Positions 51,611 to 60,064 of a DNA stretch of 64,000 nucleotides are shown in pieces; position 1 is the stretch's first letter, and every line of letters starts with the position of its first letter. This stretch comes from Mesorhizobium sp. M2D.F.Ca.ET.226.01.1.1 (GTDB lineage Bacteria; Pseudomonadota; Alphaproteobacteria; Rhizobiales; Rhizobiaceae), in NCBI RefSeq assembly GCF_004022705.2, contig NZ_RZOY02000002.1, positions 1-64,000 on the forward strand, in the 5' to 3' direction. Made by a program: the position numbers and the translations under genes. A model generated the notes under the pieces. It saw only the letters and a list, made by a program, of their open reading frames with translations, searched no databases and was not told where the DNA came from.

Positions 51611-53314
51611 ATGAGCCAATCGCAGGTCCCAGCAGCGCCGCCCGGATGGCTGCCGGACGCGTGGCTGCGCAACGCACGACTGGTGTCGGGCCTTGTGCTT
51701 ATGGCGTTCGTGACGCTGCATTTCCTGAACCATGCGTTGCTCCTGATCTCGCTTGAGGCAGCGGATAAGGGACGCGAGACGTTCCTGCTGATCTGGCGCA
51801 ACCCGGCCGGCACGCTGCTCCTCTACGGCGCGGTCGCCACGCATCTTGCTCTTTCGCTGCTAGCGCTCTACCAGCGCCGCACGCTGGCCATGCCGGTGCG
51901 GGAGTGGGCGCAGATACTGCTCGGGCTCGCCATTCCGCTGCTGATTGTGGAACACGTGGTCGGCACGCGTGCCATGCACGCCCTTTATGATGCCAACGAC
52001 ACTTACGAGTTTGTGGTGCGCTCGCTATGGATCCTGAGCCCACAGGTCGGGGTGCGGCAGGCGATCGCGGTGGTCGTCATCTGGGCACATGGCTGCTTCG
52101 GCCTCTACTTCTGGCTGCGCTATCGTCAGTGGTATCCGCGCACCGCTTCGGCCCTGCTGGTCCTGGCTGTGCTGGTTCCAGTCCTGGCGCTGCTCGGCTT
52201 CGCCAGCGGCGGAAAGGAGGTCTCCGCGATGGGACCGCCGCAGTCGCAGGCCATCGAGCCAGCCCTTCTCGACCGGGCATTGGCAACCAAGGACCGCATC
52301 GACGACGGCATTTATGCCGGCTTTGCGGGACTGATCGTCCTGGTGCTGGCGGCGCGCATCGTTCGCGACCGCGTCGAGCGGCGCAACCTGGTTGAGGTGC
52401 GCTATGCCGGTGGGCGCAAGGTGCGCGTTCCCCGCGGCTACAGCGTGCTCGACGCCAGCCGGCTGGCCGGCATCGCGCATTATGCCGTGTGCGGCGGGCG
52501 CGGGCGCTGCTCGACCTGCCGCATTCGCGTGCTTGACGGCCTTTCCGAGCAGCCGGAGCCCGGTCCGATCGAAGCGGCGACCCTGCGCCGCATCGCGGCC
52601 GACGGCGACGTGCGGCTCGCCTGCCAGCTCAGGCCGCGCGGCAATCTTCGCGTCGCGCCGCTGCTGTCGCCGCCGGTCACGGCGGAAAGCCCGCACACCG
52701 CAACCGCCAACGATCCCGGCCACGAGAAGGTCGTGGCGGTGATGTTCTGCGACATGCGCGGCTTCACCGCGATGGCCGACCAGCGTCTGCCGTTCGACGT
52801 GGTCTTCCTGCTCAACCGCTATTTCGGCGTGATCGGCCGCGCCGTCGAAAGCTCAGGCGGTCGCCTCGACAAGTTCGTCGGCGACGGCGCCATGGCGCTG
52901 TTCGGGCTTGAGACCACGCCCGGCGAGGCATGCCGCAACGCGCTTTCCGCCGCCAGCGCCATCGTCGAGGGAGTTCGCACCCTCAGCAATGACCTCGCCG
53001 AGGAACTGCGCGCCACCATCAACGTCGCGATCGGCATCCATGTCGGCCAGGCGATCGTCGGCTCGGTGGGCTACGGCGCGGTCATGAACGTGACCGCGAT
53101 CGGCGACACCGTCAACATCGGCAGCCGACTGGAGGCGGCGGCGAAGGAATTCGAGGCGGAGATCGTCGTCTCGGAAGCGGCGGTGCGGCTTTCGGGCCTG
53201 GACCTCCCCGGCGCCGAGGCGCGCGAGATCGACATCCGCGGCCGCGGCCGTCCGCTCGGCGTGCTGGTCGTTCCGCGCGGCGCGGCGTTGCCGATCGCCT
53301 TGCCGGCAAAATGA
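51611..53314 (+). CDS. CyaC-like adenylate cyclase with diheme-type membrane domain and [2Fe-2S] domain
   Basis: The 567-residue protein has three parts. Residues about 20-215 are a six-helix membrane domain with histidines in helices (H37/H41, H78, H115, H160), the tetra-histidine pattern of succinate dehydrogenase-type heme-b anchors. Residues about 255-355 are a ferredoxin domain with C294, C300, C303 and C338 binding [2Fe-2S]. Residues about 375-560 are a class III cyclase with MFCDMRGFT, FVGDGAMALFG and IGDTVNIGSRLE. S. meliloti CyaC has this build and is reported to respond to quinone redox state. It would make cAMP when the respiratory chain changes state. ATG 51611 is preceded by GAGG. 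Confidence 0.88.
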   Translation: MSQSQVPAAPPGWLPDAWLRNARLVSGLVLMAFVTLHFLNHALLLISLEAADKGRETFLLIWRNPAGTLLLYGAVATHLALSLLALYQRRTLAMPVREWAQILLGLAIPLLIVEHVVGTRAMHALYDANDTYEFVVRSLWILSPQVGVRQAIAVVVIWAHGCFGLYFWLRYRQWYPRTASALLVLAVLVPVLALLGFASGGKEVSAMGPPQSQAIEPALLDRALATKDRIDDGIYAGFAGLIVLVLAARIVRDRVERRNLVEVRYAGGRKVRVPRGYSVLDASRLAGIAHYAVCGGRGRCSTCRIRVLDGLSEQPEPGPIEAATLRRIAADGDVRLACQLRPRGNLRVAPLLSPPVTAESPHTATANDPGHEKVVAVMFCDMRGFTAMADQRLPFDVVFLLNRYFGVIGRAVESSGGRLDKFVGDGAMALFGLETTPGEACRNALSAASAIVEGVRTLSNDLAEELRATINVAIGIHVGQAIVGSVGYGAVMNVTAIGDTVNIGSRLEAAAKEFEAEIVVSEAAVRLSGLDLPGAEAREIDIRGRGRPLGVLVVPRGAALPIALPAK

Positions 53315-53369
53315 GATAAGGTGGGCTCCAAATGCCCGCCTCGAGGCGAAGCCCGGCCGGCCACCACGG

Positions 53370-53516
53370 TCAGTTCTGCTGGATCGAAATCCCCTTGTCG
53401 TCGATCTTGAGCTCGACGCCTTTCGGCCTGGTCTGCTCGCGGTAGACATATATGCCGAGTGCAATGACCACGACGATCAGCGCCCCGATGATGAGATAGA
53501 GCGTGTTCTGCCTCAT
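53370..53516 (-). CDS. 48-residue single-pass membrane protein
   Basis: A short gene encodes MRQNTLYLIIGALIVVVI followed by a charged tail ending KIDDKGISIQQN. It has one membrane helix, an N-terminal basic residue and a hydrophilic C-terminus, and reads cleanly from ATG to stop. It is below the size usually called, but its composition and placement in front of a similar small gene make it likely to be real. Function unknown. Confidence 0.6.
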   Translation of the reverse strand: MRQNTLYLIIGALIVVVIALGIYVYREQTRPKGVELKIDDKGISIQQN

Positions 53517-53561
53517 TGCGCCCCCTTTGTCGCGGCCTAGAAATGACCCGCAGGCGATCGC

Positions 53562-53762
53562 CTACTGATCGTCGTCGTCGGATGCCGGACGCCAGCTCGT
53601 CGGATCGACCTTCTTTTGCGTGTCGCTGTCGGTGTAGACCCACCAGCCGCCATCGCGATACTGGCCTATGGATTCGTTGACGACGCCGTCGCCGTCCCTC
53701 CACAGAATGGTGACCTTCGAGCCGTCCTTCGGCGCGCTTTCTATCGGCTTGCGCTCTGCCAT
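53562..53762 (-). CDS. Small soluble protein with a tryptophan-rich core
   Basis: The 66-residue product starts MAERKPIESAPKDGSKVTIL, continues with QYRDGGWWVYTD and ends in an acidic tail (ASDDDDQ). ATG 53762 follows GGAGGGAG and is preferred over 53795. The IESAPKDG...W pattern recurs in many small alphaproteobacterial proteins, some phage-related. Role unknown. Confidence 0.65.
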   Translation of the reverse strand: MAERKPIESAPKDGSKVTILWRDGDGVVNESIGQYRDGGWWVYTDSDTQKKVDPTSWRPASDDDDQ

Positions 53763-53814
53763 CTCACTCCCTCCATCGACCGGCAGCAACGCCATGCGGC
53801 CATGCCGGGTTCCG

Positions 53815-54438
53815 TCAGCTATGCGCGAAGATGTCCTCCTCGGCCCAGCCCATCAGGTCGAGCTTGGCGCGGGTCGGCAGGAAACGGAAGCAGGCTTCCG
53901 CCTCCTTGGTGCGGTTCTCGCGCGCCAGGCGCGTCGCCAGCACCTCGCGCAAACGGTGCAGGTAAAGCACGTCGGAGGCGGCATATTCGAGCTGTTCGGG
54001 CGAGAGCGTTTCCGCCGCCCAGTCGGAGGACTGCTGCGCCTTGGACAGGCCGATGCCGAGCAGCTCGCTGCACAGATCCTTCAGCCCATGCCGGTCGGTG
54101 TAGGTGCGGACCAGCCGCGAGGCGATCTTGGTGCAGAACACCGGCTCCGCCATCACGCCGAAGCTATGATAGAGCACGGCGATGTCGAAGCGGCCGTAAT
54201 GGAACAGCTTGGTGATCGAGCGGTTGCGCAGCAGGCTGACGAGGTTCGGTGCCTTCTTCTGGCCCGGCGCGATCTGGATGACGTCGGCGCTGCCGTCGCC
54301 GGGCGAAATCTGCACCACGCAGAGCCGGTCGCGATGTGGGTTGAGCCCCAGCGTTTCCGTGTCGATGGCCACCGCCCCGACATTGTAGCGGGTGAGGTCA
54401 GGCAGATCGTTTTTATGGAAACGGATATCGGCGGTCAT
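53815..54438 (-). CDS. Ribonuclease D-like 3'-5' exonuclease (no HRDC domain)
   Basis: The 207-residue DEDDy exonuclease has ExoI VAIDTETLGLNP, ExoII FHYGRFDIAVLYH and ExoIII YAASDVLYLHRL. Full RNase D has C-terminal HRDC domains; this short form is the common rhizobial version, active in tRNA or RNA 3'-end trimming. Confidence 0.88.
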   Translation of the reverse strand: MTADIRFHKNDLPDLTRYNVGAVAIDTETLGLNPHRDRLCVVQISPGDGSADVIQIAPGQKKAPNLVSLLRNRSITKLFHYGRFDIAVLYHSFGVMAEPVFCTKIASRLVRTYTDRHGLKDLCSELLGIGLSKAQQSSDWAAETLSPEQLEYAASDVLYLHRLREVLATRLARENRTKEAEACFRFLPTRAKLDLMGWAEEDIFAHS

Positions 54439-54531
54439 TCTCTTCTCCGGATCGCGGTCTAACCCGTCCTTGCCGCGATCCGCTGAAAAATCAACAAAAA
54501 GTTGAATTTCGCGCCCAGCGTGAAAACTTGT

Positions 54532-55917
54532 TCACCGGGTCAGCGCGTCGAGAATGCGCGCCCAGGATCGCTGCCCCTTGTGGAAGGAGGTCAGCTCGTA
54601 TTTCTCGTTCGGCGAATGGATGCGGTCGTCATCCAGCCCGAAGCCGACCAGCAGCGATTCCATGCCGAGATAGGTCTGGAAGTCGCCGACCACGGGGATC
54701 GAGCCGCCGCCGCCGGTGGTGACGGCCTGCTTCTCCCATTCATCGGACAGCGCGTCCTTGGCCTTGGCCAGGAATGGCGAGTCGTAGGAAAGCTGGATCG
54801 CGGGCGAGCCGCCATGCGGATGGAACTCAACCGAACAGTCGGCCGGGATGCGCTCGCGCACGAAGGCCTGGAAGGCGGCGCGGATCTTCTTAGGGTCCTG
54901 CTTGTGGACGAGCCGGAACGACACTTTCGCCGACGCTTCCGCCGCGATCACCATCTTGAAGCCCTTGCCGGTATAGCCGCCGATGATGCCGTTGAATTCC
55001 GCGGTCGGCCGCGCCCAGGTGAGTTCGAGCACCGAGCGGCCCTTTTCGCCGGCCGGGATGGAAAGGCCGACCGGTCCGAGGAAGGTCTCGGCTGTCTCGC
55101 CGAGGCCTTCCCACGATTTCAGCACTTGGCTGGGTGTCTCCTCGACGCCGTCATAGAAGCCCGGAATGGTGACGCGGCCATTCTCGTCATGCACGTCGGC
55201 CAGCACCTTGGCCAGGATGCGGATCGGATTGGCGGCCGGCCCGCCATAGAGGCCCGAATGCAGGTCGCGGTTAGCCGCCTTGACGGTGACCTCCTCGCCG
55301 ACCATGCCGCGCAGCGACACGCAGATCGACGGCGTCTCACGGTTCCACATGCTGGTGTCGCAGACCAGCGCGAAGTCGGCTTTCAGCTCGGCTGCGTTTG
55401 CTTCCAGGAACGGCTTGAGCGACGGCGAGCCTGATTCCTCCTCGCCTTCGAACAGGATGGTGACGCGGCAAGGCAGATTGCCATGCACCTGCTTCCAGGC
55501 CCGGCAGGCCTCGACAAAGGTCATCAGTTGTCCCTTGTCGTCGGCCGAGCCGCGGCCGGTGATCACCTTGCGGCCTGGCTCGATCTCCTTGATCGACGGC
55601 GCGAACGGATCGGTTTCCCACAGCTCGATCGGGTCGACCGGCTGCACGTCGTAATGGCCGTAGAACAAAACATGCGGCGCGCCTGCCGGTCCCTCGTGAT
55701 GCGCCACCACCATCGGATGTCCGGGTGTGTCGCGCACGCTTGCGTCAAAGCCGATCAGCTTGAGCTCGGCGACCAGCCATTCGGCGCCTTTGCGGCAGTC
55801 GGCGGCGAAGGCCGGATCGGTGGAGATCGACTTAATGCCCAGCAGACCGAACAGCCGCTCCAGGCTCTGGTCGAGATTCTGGTCGAGACGGTCGAGGACG
55901 GGAGAGATTCTGGACAT
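54532..55917 (-). CDS. M20/M25/M40 family dipeptidase
   Basis: The 461-residue metallopeptidase has zinc-site motifs FYGHYDVQP, GRGSADDKGQ and ILFEGEEESGSPSL, and C-terminal IHSPNEKYELTSFHKG, which supplies a further ligand. Members cleave dipeptides or carnosine-like substrates. The gene lies on the opposite side of the small RNA region from polA. Confidence 0.92.
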   Translation of the reverse strand: MSRISPVLDRLDQNLDQSLERLFGLLGIKSISTDPAFAADCRKGAEWLVAELKLIGFDASVRDTPGHPMVVAHHEGPAGAPHVLFYGHYDVQPVDPIELWETDPFAPSIKEIEPGRKVITGRGSADDKGQLMTFVEACRAWKQVHGNLPCRVTILFEGEEESGSPSLKPFLEANAAELKADFALVCDTSMWNRETPSICVSLRGMVGEEVTVKAANRDLHSGLYGGPAANPIRILAKVLADVHDENGRVTIPGFYDGVEETPSQVLKSWEGLGETAETFLGPVGLSIPAGEKGRSVLELTWARPTAEFNGIIGGYTGKGFKMVIAAEASAKVSFRLVHKQDPKKIRAAFQAFVRERIPADCSVEFHPHGGSPAIQLSYDSPFLAKAKDALSDEWEKQAVTTGGGGSIPVVGDFQTYLGMESLLVGFGLDDDRIHSPNEKYELTSFHKGQRSWARILDALTR

Positions 55918-56013
55918 TATGGCGCCTTTCGATTTTGCGGCCGACCCTAAAGGTCAGGACCGGAAACGAAAAGCCGAGATCGTTGGACCAAGCTCGATTG
56001 CCTTGCCGGAAGG

Positions 56014-56055
56014 CAAAAAAAGACCGCCGTGGTGGAGGGGGAACCACGGCGGTCT
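56014..56055 (-). terminator. Intrinsic terminator of the small RNA
   Basis: AGACCGCCGTGGT (56021-56033) pairs perfectly with ACCACGGCGGTCT (56043-56055), loop of nine bases, and a seven-base T-run (minus strand 56014-56020) follows. It can only serve a minus-strand transcript. Confidence 0.85.
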
Positions 56056-56163
56056 CTACTCGAAACGTTGCGGCAGCCCGGAGAGGGGGGATAGGCTGCC
56101 GCAGTTTGCCCGGAATAGGCGGGGGACGGGCCTTGCTCCGGACTTCGGCGAAAACTGCCGATG
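56014..56163 (-). ncRNA. Probable small regulatory RNA with C-rich hairpin loops (alpha-r7-like)
   Basis: On the minus strand a candidate promoter (CTTGAA at 56193-56198, CAAATA at 56169-56174) is followed by about 150 bases with no open frame and successive hairpins. A stem of CCGGA/TCCGG carries loop ...GTCCCCCGCC; TGCGGCAGCC/GGCTGCCGCA (56094-56103 with 56069-56078) carries loop TATCCCCCCTCTCCG; and a 13-bp terminator stem carries loop TCCCCCTCC, followed by seven T. Such C/U-rich loops resemble the anti-Shine-Dalgarno motifs of rhizobial trans-acting RNAs. A small RNA (Smr7C, alpha-r7 family) is, as I recall, next to polA in S. meliloti. RNA call is solid; family is less certain. Confidence 0.7.
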
Positions 56164-56249
56164 ACGTCTATTTGGGTCTCCGAACATGGCGATTCAAGGG
56201 CACGAGAATTACACTTTTGTAACATGCCCGTGAGCGGCGGATTTCCGTG

Positions 56250-56350
56250 CCTGTCGCCCAAAAGTGTGCAGCGGTTTTGGGAAAACGACATGCACGAACA
56301 AAAAGACCCAAAGCGCGTCGCCTGAATCCGTTTCAGCGCGACGCGCTTTG
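56250..56350. repeat. Rhizobial intergenic repeat copy near polA
   Basis: CAAAAGTGTGCAGCGGTTTTGGG...ACGACATGCA, then AAAGCGCGTCGC (56310-56321) facing GCGACGCGCTTT (56338-56349). It is the reverse-oriented counterpart of the block at 1436-1545. The polA start is about 95 bases further on. Confidence 0.65.
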
Positions 56351-56443
56351 CCGGACAGGATGTGTCAGGGGTGTTGCCCGAACCGGCGGGTTCCTCCGCC
56401 TTTGGCATGGACCGCGAAGGCTGGCCGCGCTATCCCTGCCGCC

Positions 56444-59407
56444 ATGAAAAAAGGCGATCACCTCTTCCTCGTCGACGGCTCCGGCTACATTTTTCGCGCC
56501 TATCACGCGCTGCCGCCGCTTAACCGCAAATCCGACGGCCTGCCGACCAGCGCGGTGCTCGGCTTCTGCAACATGGTGTGGAAGCTGATGCAGGACGCCC
56601 GCAACACCAGCGTGGGCATCGCGCCGACCCATTTCGCCGTCATCTTCGACTATTCCTCCAAAACCTTCCGCAGCGATCTCTACCCTGAATATAAGGCGAA
56701 CCGCTCGGCGCCGCCGGAAGACCTGATCCCGCAATTCGGCCTGATCCGCCAGGCGACCGTGGCCTTCAACCTGCCCTGCATCGAGATGGAAGGTTTCGAA
56801 GCCGACGACATCATCGCCACCTATTGCCGGCTCGCCTGCGAGGTCGGCGCCGACACCACCATCGTCTCCTCCGACAAGGATTTGATGCAGTTGGTCGGTC
56901 CCACGGTCGGCATGTACGACCCGATGAAGGACCGCCAGATCGGCATTCCCGAGGTGATCGAGAAATGGGGCGTGCCGCCGGAAAAGATGATCGACCTGCA
57001 GGCGCTCACCGGCGACTCGGTCGACAACGTGCCCGGCGTGCCGGGCATCGGCCCGAAGACCGCGGCGCAGTTGCTGGAACAGTTCGGCGACCTTGACGGG
57101 TTGCTGGCGCGTGCTTCCGAGATCAAGCAGGACAAGCGTCGCGAGACCATCATCGCCAATGCCGACAAGGCGCGGATCTCGCGCGAATTGGTGACGCTGA
57201 AGAACGACGTGCCGTTGAAGGAAAGCCTAGACGACCTTGTGCTGCATGCGCCCGACGGCCCGAAGCTGATCGGCTTCCTGAAGACGATGGAGTTCACCAC
57301 GCTGACGCGACGCGTCGCCGAGGCGACCGCGACCGAGATCGGCGACGTCCAGGCTTCCGCCGTCATCGTCGAGCGCGCCGATACCGCGCATGGCCCCGAT
57401 GTCGGCGCCGGCGCGCCGCCGCGACAGCCAGCACCCGCGGCAAACGGCTCGGCCAAGCCTGCCGCGCCGGCGGTCAGGGGTGAGGACGCGCCGCCTCAGG
57501 GCGATACCCCTTCCCTGCTCTCGGCGCTGCGGCTGGAGCAGGCGACAGCGCGCAAGATCGACCTTTCGGCCTATACCGCCATTCGGGATACGGCGACGCT
57601 CAAGGCCTGGATTGCCGAAGCCCGCGAAGCCGGCGTGCTGGCTGTCGACGCCGAGACCACCTCGTCGGACCCGATGCAAGCCGACCTCATCGGCGTTTCG
57701 ATCGCGATCGCGCCCGGCCGCGCGGCCTATGTGCCGCTAGCCCATACGAGCGGCAATGGCGACCTGCTTGGCGGCGGCTTGCTGGCGAACCAGGTCCCGG
57801 TCCGCGAGGCGCTGGCGCTGCTCAAGCCACTGCTCGAGGACCGTTCGGTCCTGAAAATCGTGCAGGACATGAAATACGACATCGTCGTGATGAGCCGGCA
57901 CGGCATCGAGGTCGGGCCGTTTGACGATACGATGCTGATCTCCTACGTGCTCGACGCCGGCACCTCAGGCGGCCACGATCTCGCCTCGCTGTCGGAAAAA
58001 TGGCTTGGCCACGCGCCGGCGGTCAAAAAGGAACTCGCCGGCTCAGGCAAGAGCGCCATCGGCTTCGACCAGGTCGACATCGAGCGCGCGACGAAATACG
58101 CCGCCGAACAGGCCGATATTGCACTGCAGCTCTGGCAGGTGCTGAAGCCGAGGCTCGCCGCCAAGGGACTGGTTTCCGTCTACGAGCGGCTGGAACGGCC
58201 GCTGGTGCCCGTGCTTGCCCGCATGGAGCAGCGCGGCATCTCGGTCGACCGCCAGATCCTCTCCAGACTGTCTGGCGAGTTGGCGCAAGGCGCGGCACGC
58301 GCCGAGGAGGAGATTTACGGGATCGTCGGTGAGCGCATCAACATCGGCTCGCCGAAACAGCTCGGCGACATATTGTTCGGCAAGATGGGTCTGCCGGGCG
58401 GCTCCAAGACCAAGACCGGCCAATGGTCGACTTCGGCGCAGTTGCTCGAGGACCTCGCCGCCGAAGGCCATGAACTGCCGCGCAAGATCGTCGACTGGCG
58501 CCAGCTGACCAAGCTGAAATCGACCTATACTGACGCGCTGCCCGGCTTCATCAACCCCGGCACCAATCGCGTCCATACGTCATACGCGCTCGCCGCGACT
58601 ACGACCGGGCGGCTGTCGTCTTCCGATCCCAATCTGCAGAACATCCCGGTGCGCACCGCCGAGGGCCGCAAGATCAGGACCGCCTTCATCGCCGAAAAAG
58701 GCCACAAGCTGGTCTCGGCCGACTACAGCCAGATCGAGTTGCGCGTGCTTGCCCATGTCGCCGAGATCCCGCAGCTCAAGCAGGCTTTCGCCGACGGCGC
58801 CGACATCCATGCCATCACCGCGTCGGAAATGTTCAACGTGCCGGTCGAAGGCATGCCTTCGGAGGTGCGCCGGCGCGCCAAGGCGATCAATTTCGGCATC
58901 ATCTACGGCATCTCGGCCTTCGGCCTCGCCAACCAGCTGTCGATCCCGCGCGACGAGGCCAGCGCTTATATCAAGCGCTATTTCGAGCGCTTCCCGGGCA
59001 TCCGCGACTATATCGAGGAAACCAAGGCCTACGCGCGGGAAAACGGCTTCGTCGAGACCATCTTCGGCCGCCGCATCCATTATCCGGAGATACGATCCTC
59101 CAACCCGTCGATCCGCGCCTTCAACGAGCGCGCCTCGATCAATGCGAGGCTCCAGGGCACCGCCGCCGACATCATCCGCCGCGCCATGGTGCATATGGAG
59201 GAGGCGTTGGATAAGGCAAAGCTCTCGGCCCGCATGCTCTTGCAGGTGCATGATGAGCTGATCTTCGAGACGGTGGAAGCCGAAGTCGAAGCGACCATTC
59301 CGGTGGTGCGCAAGGTGATGGAAAACGCGCCGATGCCGGCCGTCTCGATGTCGGTGCCGCTGCATGTCGATGCCCGGGCGGCGGATAATTGGGACGAGGC
59401 GCACTAA
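56444..59407 (+). CDS. polA: DNA polymerase I
   Basis: The 987-residue replication/repair enzyme has the 5'-3' exonuclease domain (FLVDGSGYIFRAYHALPP, DNVPGVPGIGPKTAAQLL, about residues 1-290), the 3'-5' exonuclease domain (VDAETTSSDPM, about 400-600) and the polymerase domain (VSADYSQIELRVLAHVAEI, RRRAKAINFGIIYGIS, LQVHDELIFE, about 620-987). ATG 56444 (MKKGDHLF) is used; the long upstream extension to 56264 passes through the repeat and is rejected. Confidence 0.97.
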   Translation: MKKGDHLFLVDGSGYIFRAYHALPPLNRKSDGLPTSAVLGFCNMVWKLMQDARNTSVGIAPTHFAVIFDYSSKTFRSDLYPEYKANRSAPPEDLIPQFGLIRQATVAFNLPCIEMEGFEADDIIATYCRLACEVGADTTIVSSDKDLMQLVGPTVGMYDPMKDRQIGIPEVIEKWGVPPEKMIDLQALTGDSVDNVPGVPGIGPKTAAQLLEQFGDLDGLLARASEIKQDKRRETIIANADKARISRELVTLKNDVPLKESLDDLVLHAPDGPKLIGFLKTMEFTTLTRRVAEATATEIGDVQASAVIVERADTAHGPDVGAGAPPRQPAPAANGSAKPAAPAVRGEDAPPQGDTPSLLSALRLEQATARKIDLSAYTAIRDTATLKAWIAEAREAGVLAVDAETTSSDPMQADLIGVSIAIAPGRAAYVPLAHTSGNGDLLGGGLLANQVPVREALALLKPLLEDRSVLKIVQDMKYDIVVMSRHGIEVGPFDDTMLISYVLDAGTSGGHDLASLSEKWLGHAPAVKKELAGSGKSAIGFDQVDIERATKYAAEQADIALQLWQVLKPRLAAKGLVSVYERLERPLVPVLARMEQRGISVDRQILSRLSGELAQGAARAEEEIYGIVGERINIGSPKQLGDILFGKMGLPGGSKTKTGQWSTSAQLLEDLAAEGHELPRKIVDWRQLTKLKSTYTDALPGFINPGTNRVHTSYALAATTTGRLSSSDPNLQNIPVRTAEGRKIRTAFIAEKGHKLVSADYSQIELRVLAHVAEIPQLKQAFADGADIHAITASEMFNVPVEGMPSEVRRRAKAINFGIIYGISAFGLANQLSIPRDEASAYIKRYFERFPGIRDYIEETKAYARENGFVETIFGRRIHYPEIRSSNPSIRAFNERASINARLQGTAADIIRRAMVHMEEALDKAKLSARMLLQVHDELIFETVEAEVEATIPVVRKVMENAPMPAVSMSVPLHVDARAADNWDEAH

Positions 59408-59443
59408 GCGGCATGCCGAGAGGCATCACGATCCGTCGCGCCT

Positions 59444-59465
59444 TCTCTGTCCTGCAGGACAGAGA
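59444..59465. terminator. Palindromic hairpin between polA and zur
   Basis: TCTCTGTCC and GGACAGAGA flank TGCA (perfect 22-base palindrome). The genes are convergent. There is no T-run, so terminator function is a guess. Confidence 0.5.
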
Positions 59466-59508
59466 GGGGGGCTTCGCGCCGGCATCAATAGGGCTAAATG
59501 GTGTAGAG

Positions 59509-59913
59509 CTAAGCCGCTTCCGCTCTGCACTTCGCGCACACGCCGCGAAACTCGATCACCGCCTTCTTGGCCGCGAATCCCGTCGAGCGCACCCATTCGT
59601 CCAGCCGATGATCGACATCGTGATCGGACATCTCGGTCACCTGGCCGCAATTGTCGCAGATGGCGAAGGCCGTCATCGAATGGCTGTGGTCGTGCGGCTC
59701 GGCGCAGGCGACGAAGGAGTTGAGGCTTTCGAGCCTATGCACGAAGCCCGACTTCACCAGCGTATCGAGCGCCCGGTAAACCTGCAGCGGCGCACGAAAA
59801 CCACGCTCGCGCAGCTGGTCGAGCAGCGTGTAGGCGCTGAGCGGCCCGCTGGACGCCTCGAGCTTCTCGAGCACGCAGAGCTGGTTCTTGGTCAGCGCAT
59901 CTCTTGCCGTCAT
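59509..59913 (-). CDS. zur: Zinc-responsive Fur-family repressor
   Basis: The 134-residue regulator has the Fur-type winged helix (APLQVYRALDTLVKSGFVHRLES) and C-terminal metal domain with HDHSHSMTAFAICDNCGQ and GVCAKCRAE. The two CxxC pairs hold the structural zinc, and the histidine-rich segment binds the regulatory zinc, as in Zur. The znuABC transporter genes, usual targets, are not in the window. Confidence 0.85.
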   Translation of the reverse strand: MTARDALTKNQLCVLEKLEASSGPLSAYTLLDQLRERGFRAPLQVYRALDTLVKSGFVHRLESLNSFVACAEPHDHSHSMTAFAICDNCGQVTEMSDHDVDHRLDEWVRSTGFAAKKAVIEFRGVCAKCRAEAA

Positions 59914-60064
59914 CTTGTTCGCCCGATCGACGTTCGCACGGGATTTCGCATGCGAACGGCTTCAATTCCCCTGAGATAGCGACGAATGAGCGTTTTTGCC
60001 ACTGTTTCCGCAGCGCGTCCCGCCTGGCGCACACTGCGCGGCGAAGGCTCGCCACGATCAATTG

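Noticed and set aside
51284..51844. A 186-residue minus-strand protein upstream of the hydrolase remnant
   Set aside because: It overlaps the start of the cyclase gene in antisense, and only a short part resembles a hydrolase, in a broken frame.
56264..56443. Extended N-terminus of polA
   Set aside because: It would translate the rhizobial repeat at 56250-56350 and adds a Cys/Pro-rich stretch unlike any polymerase.
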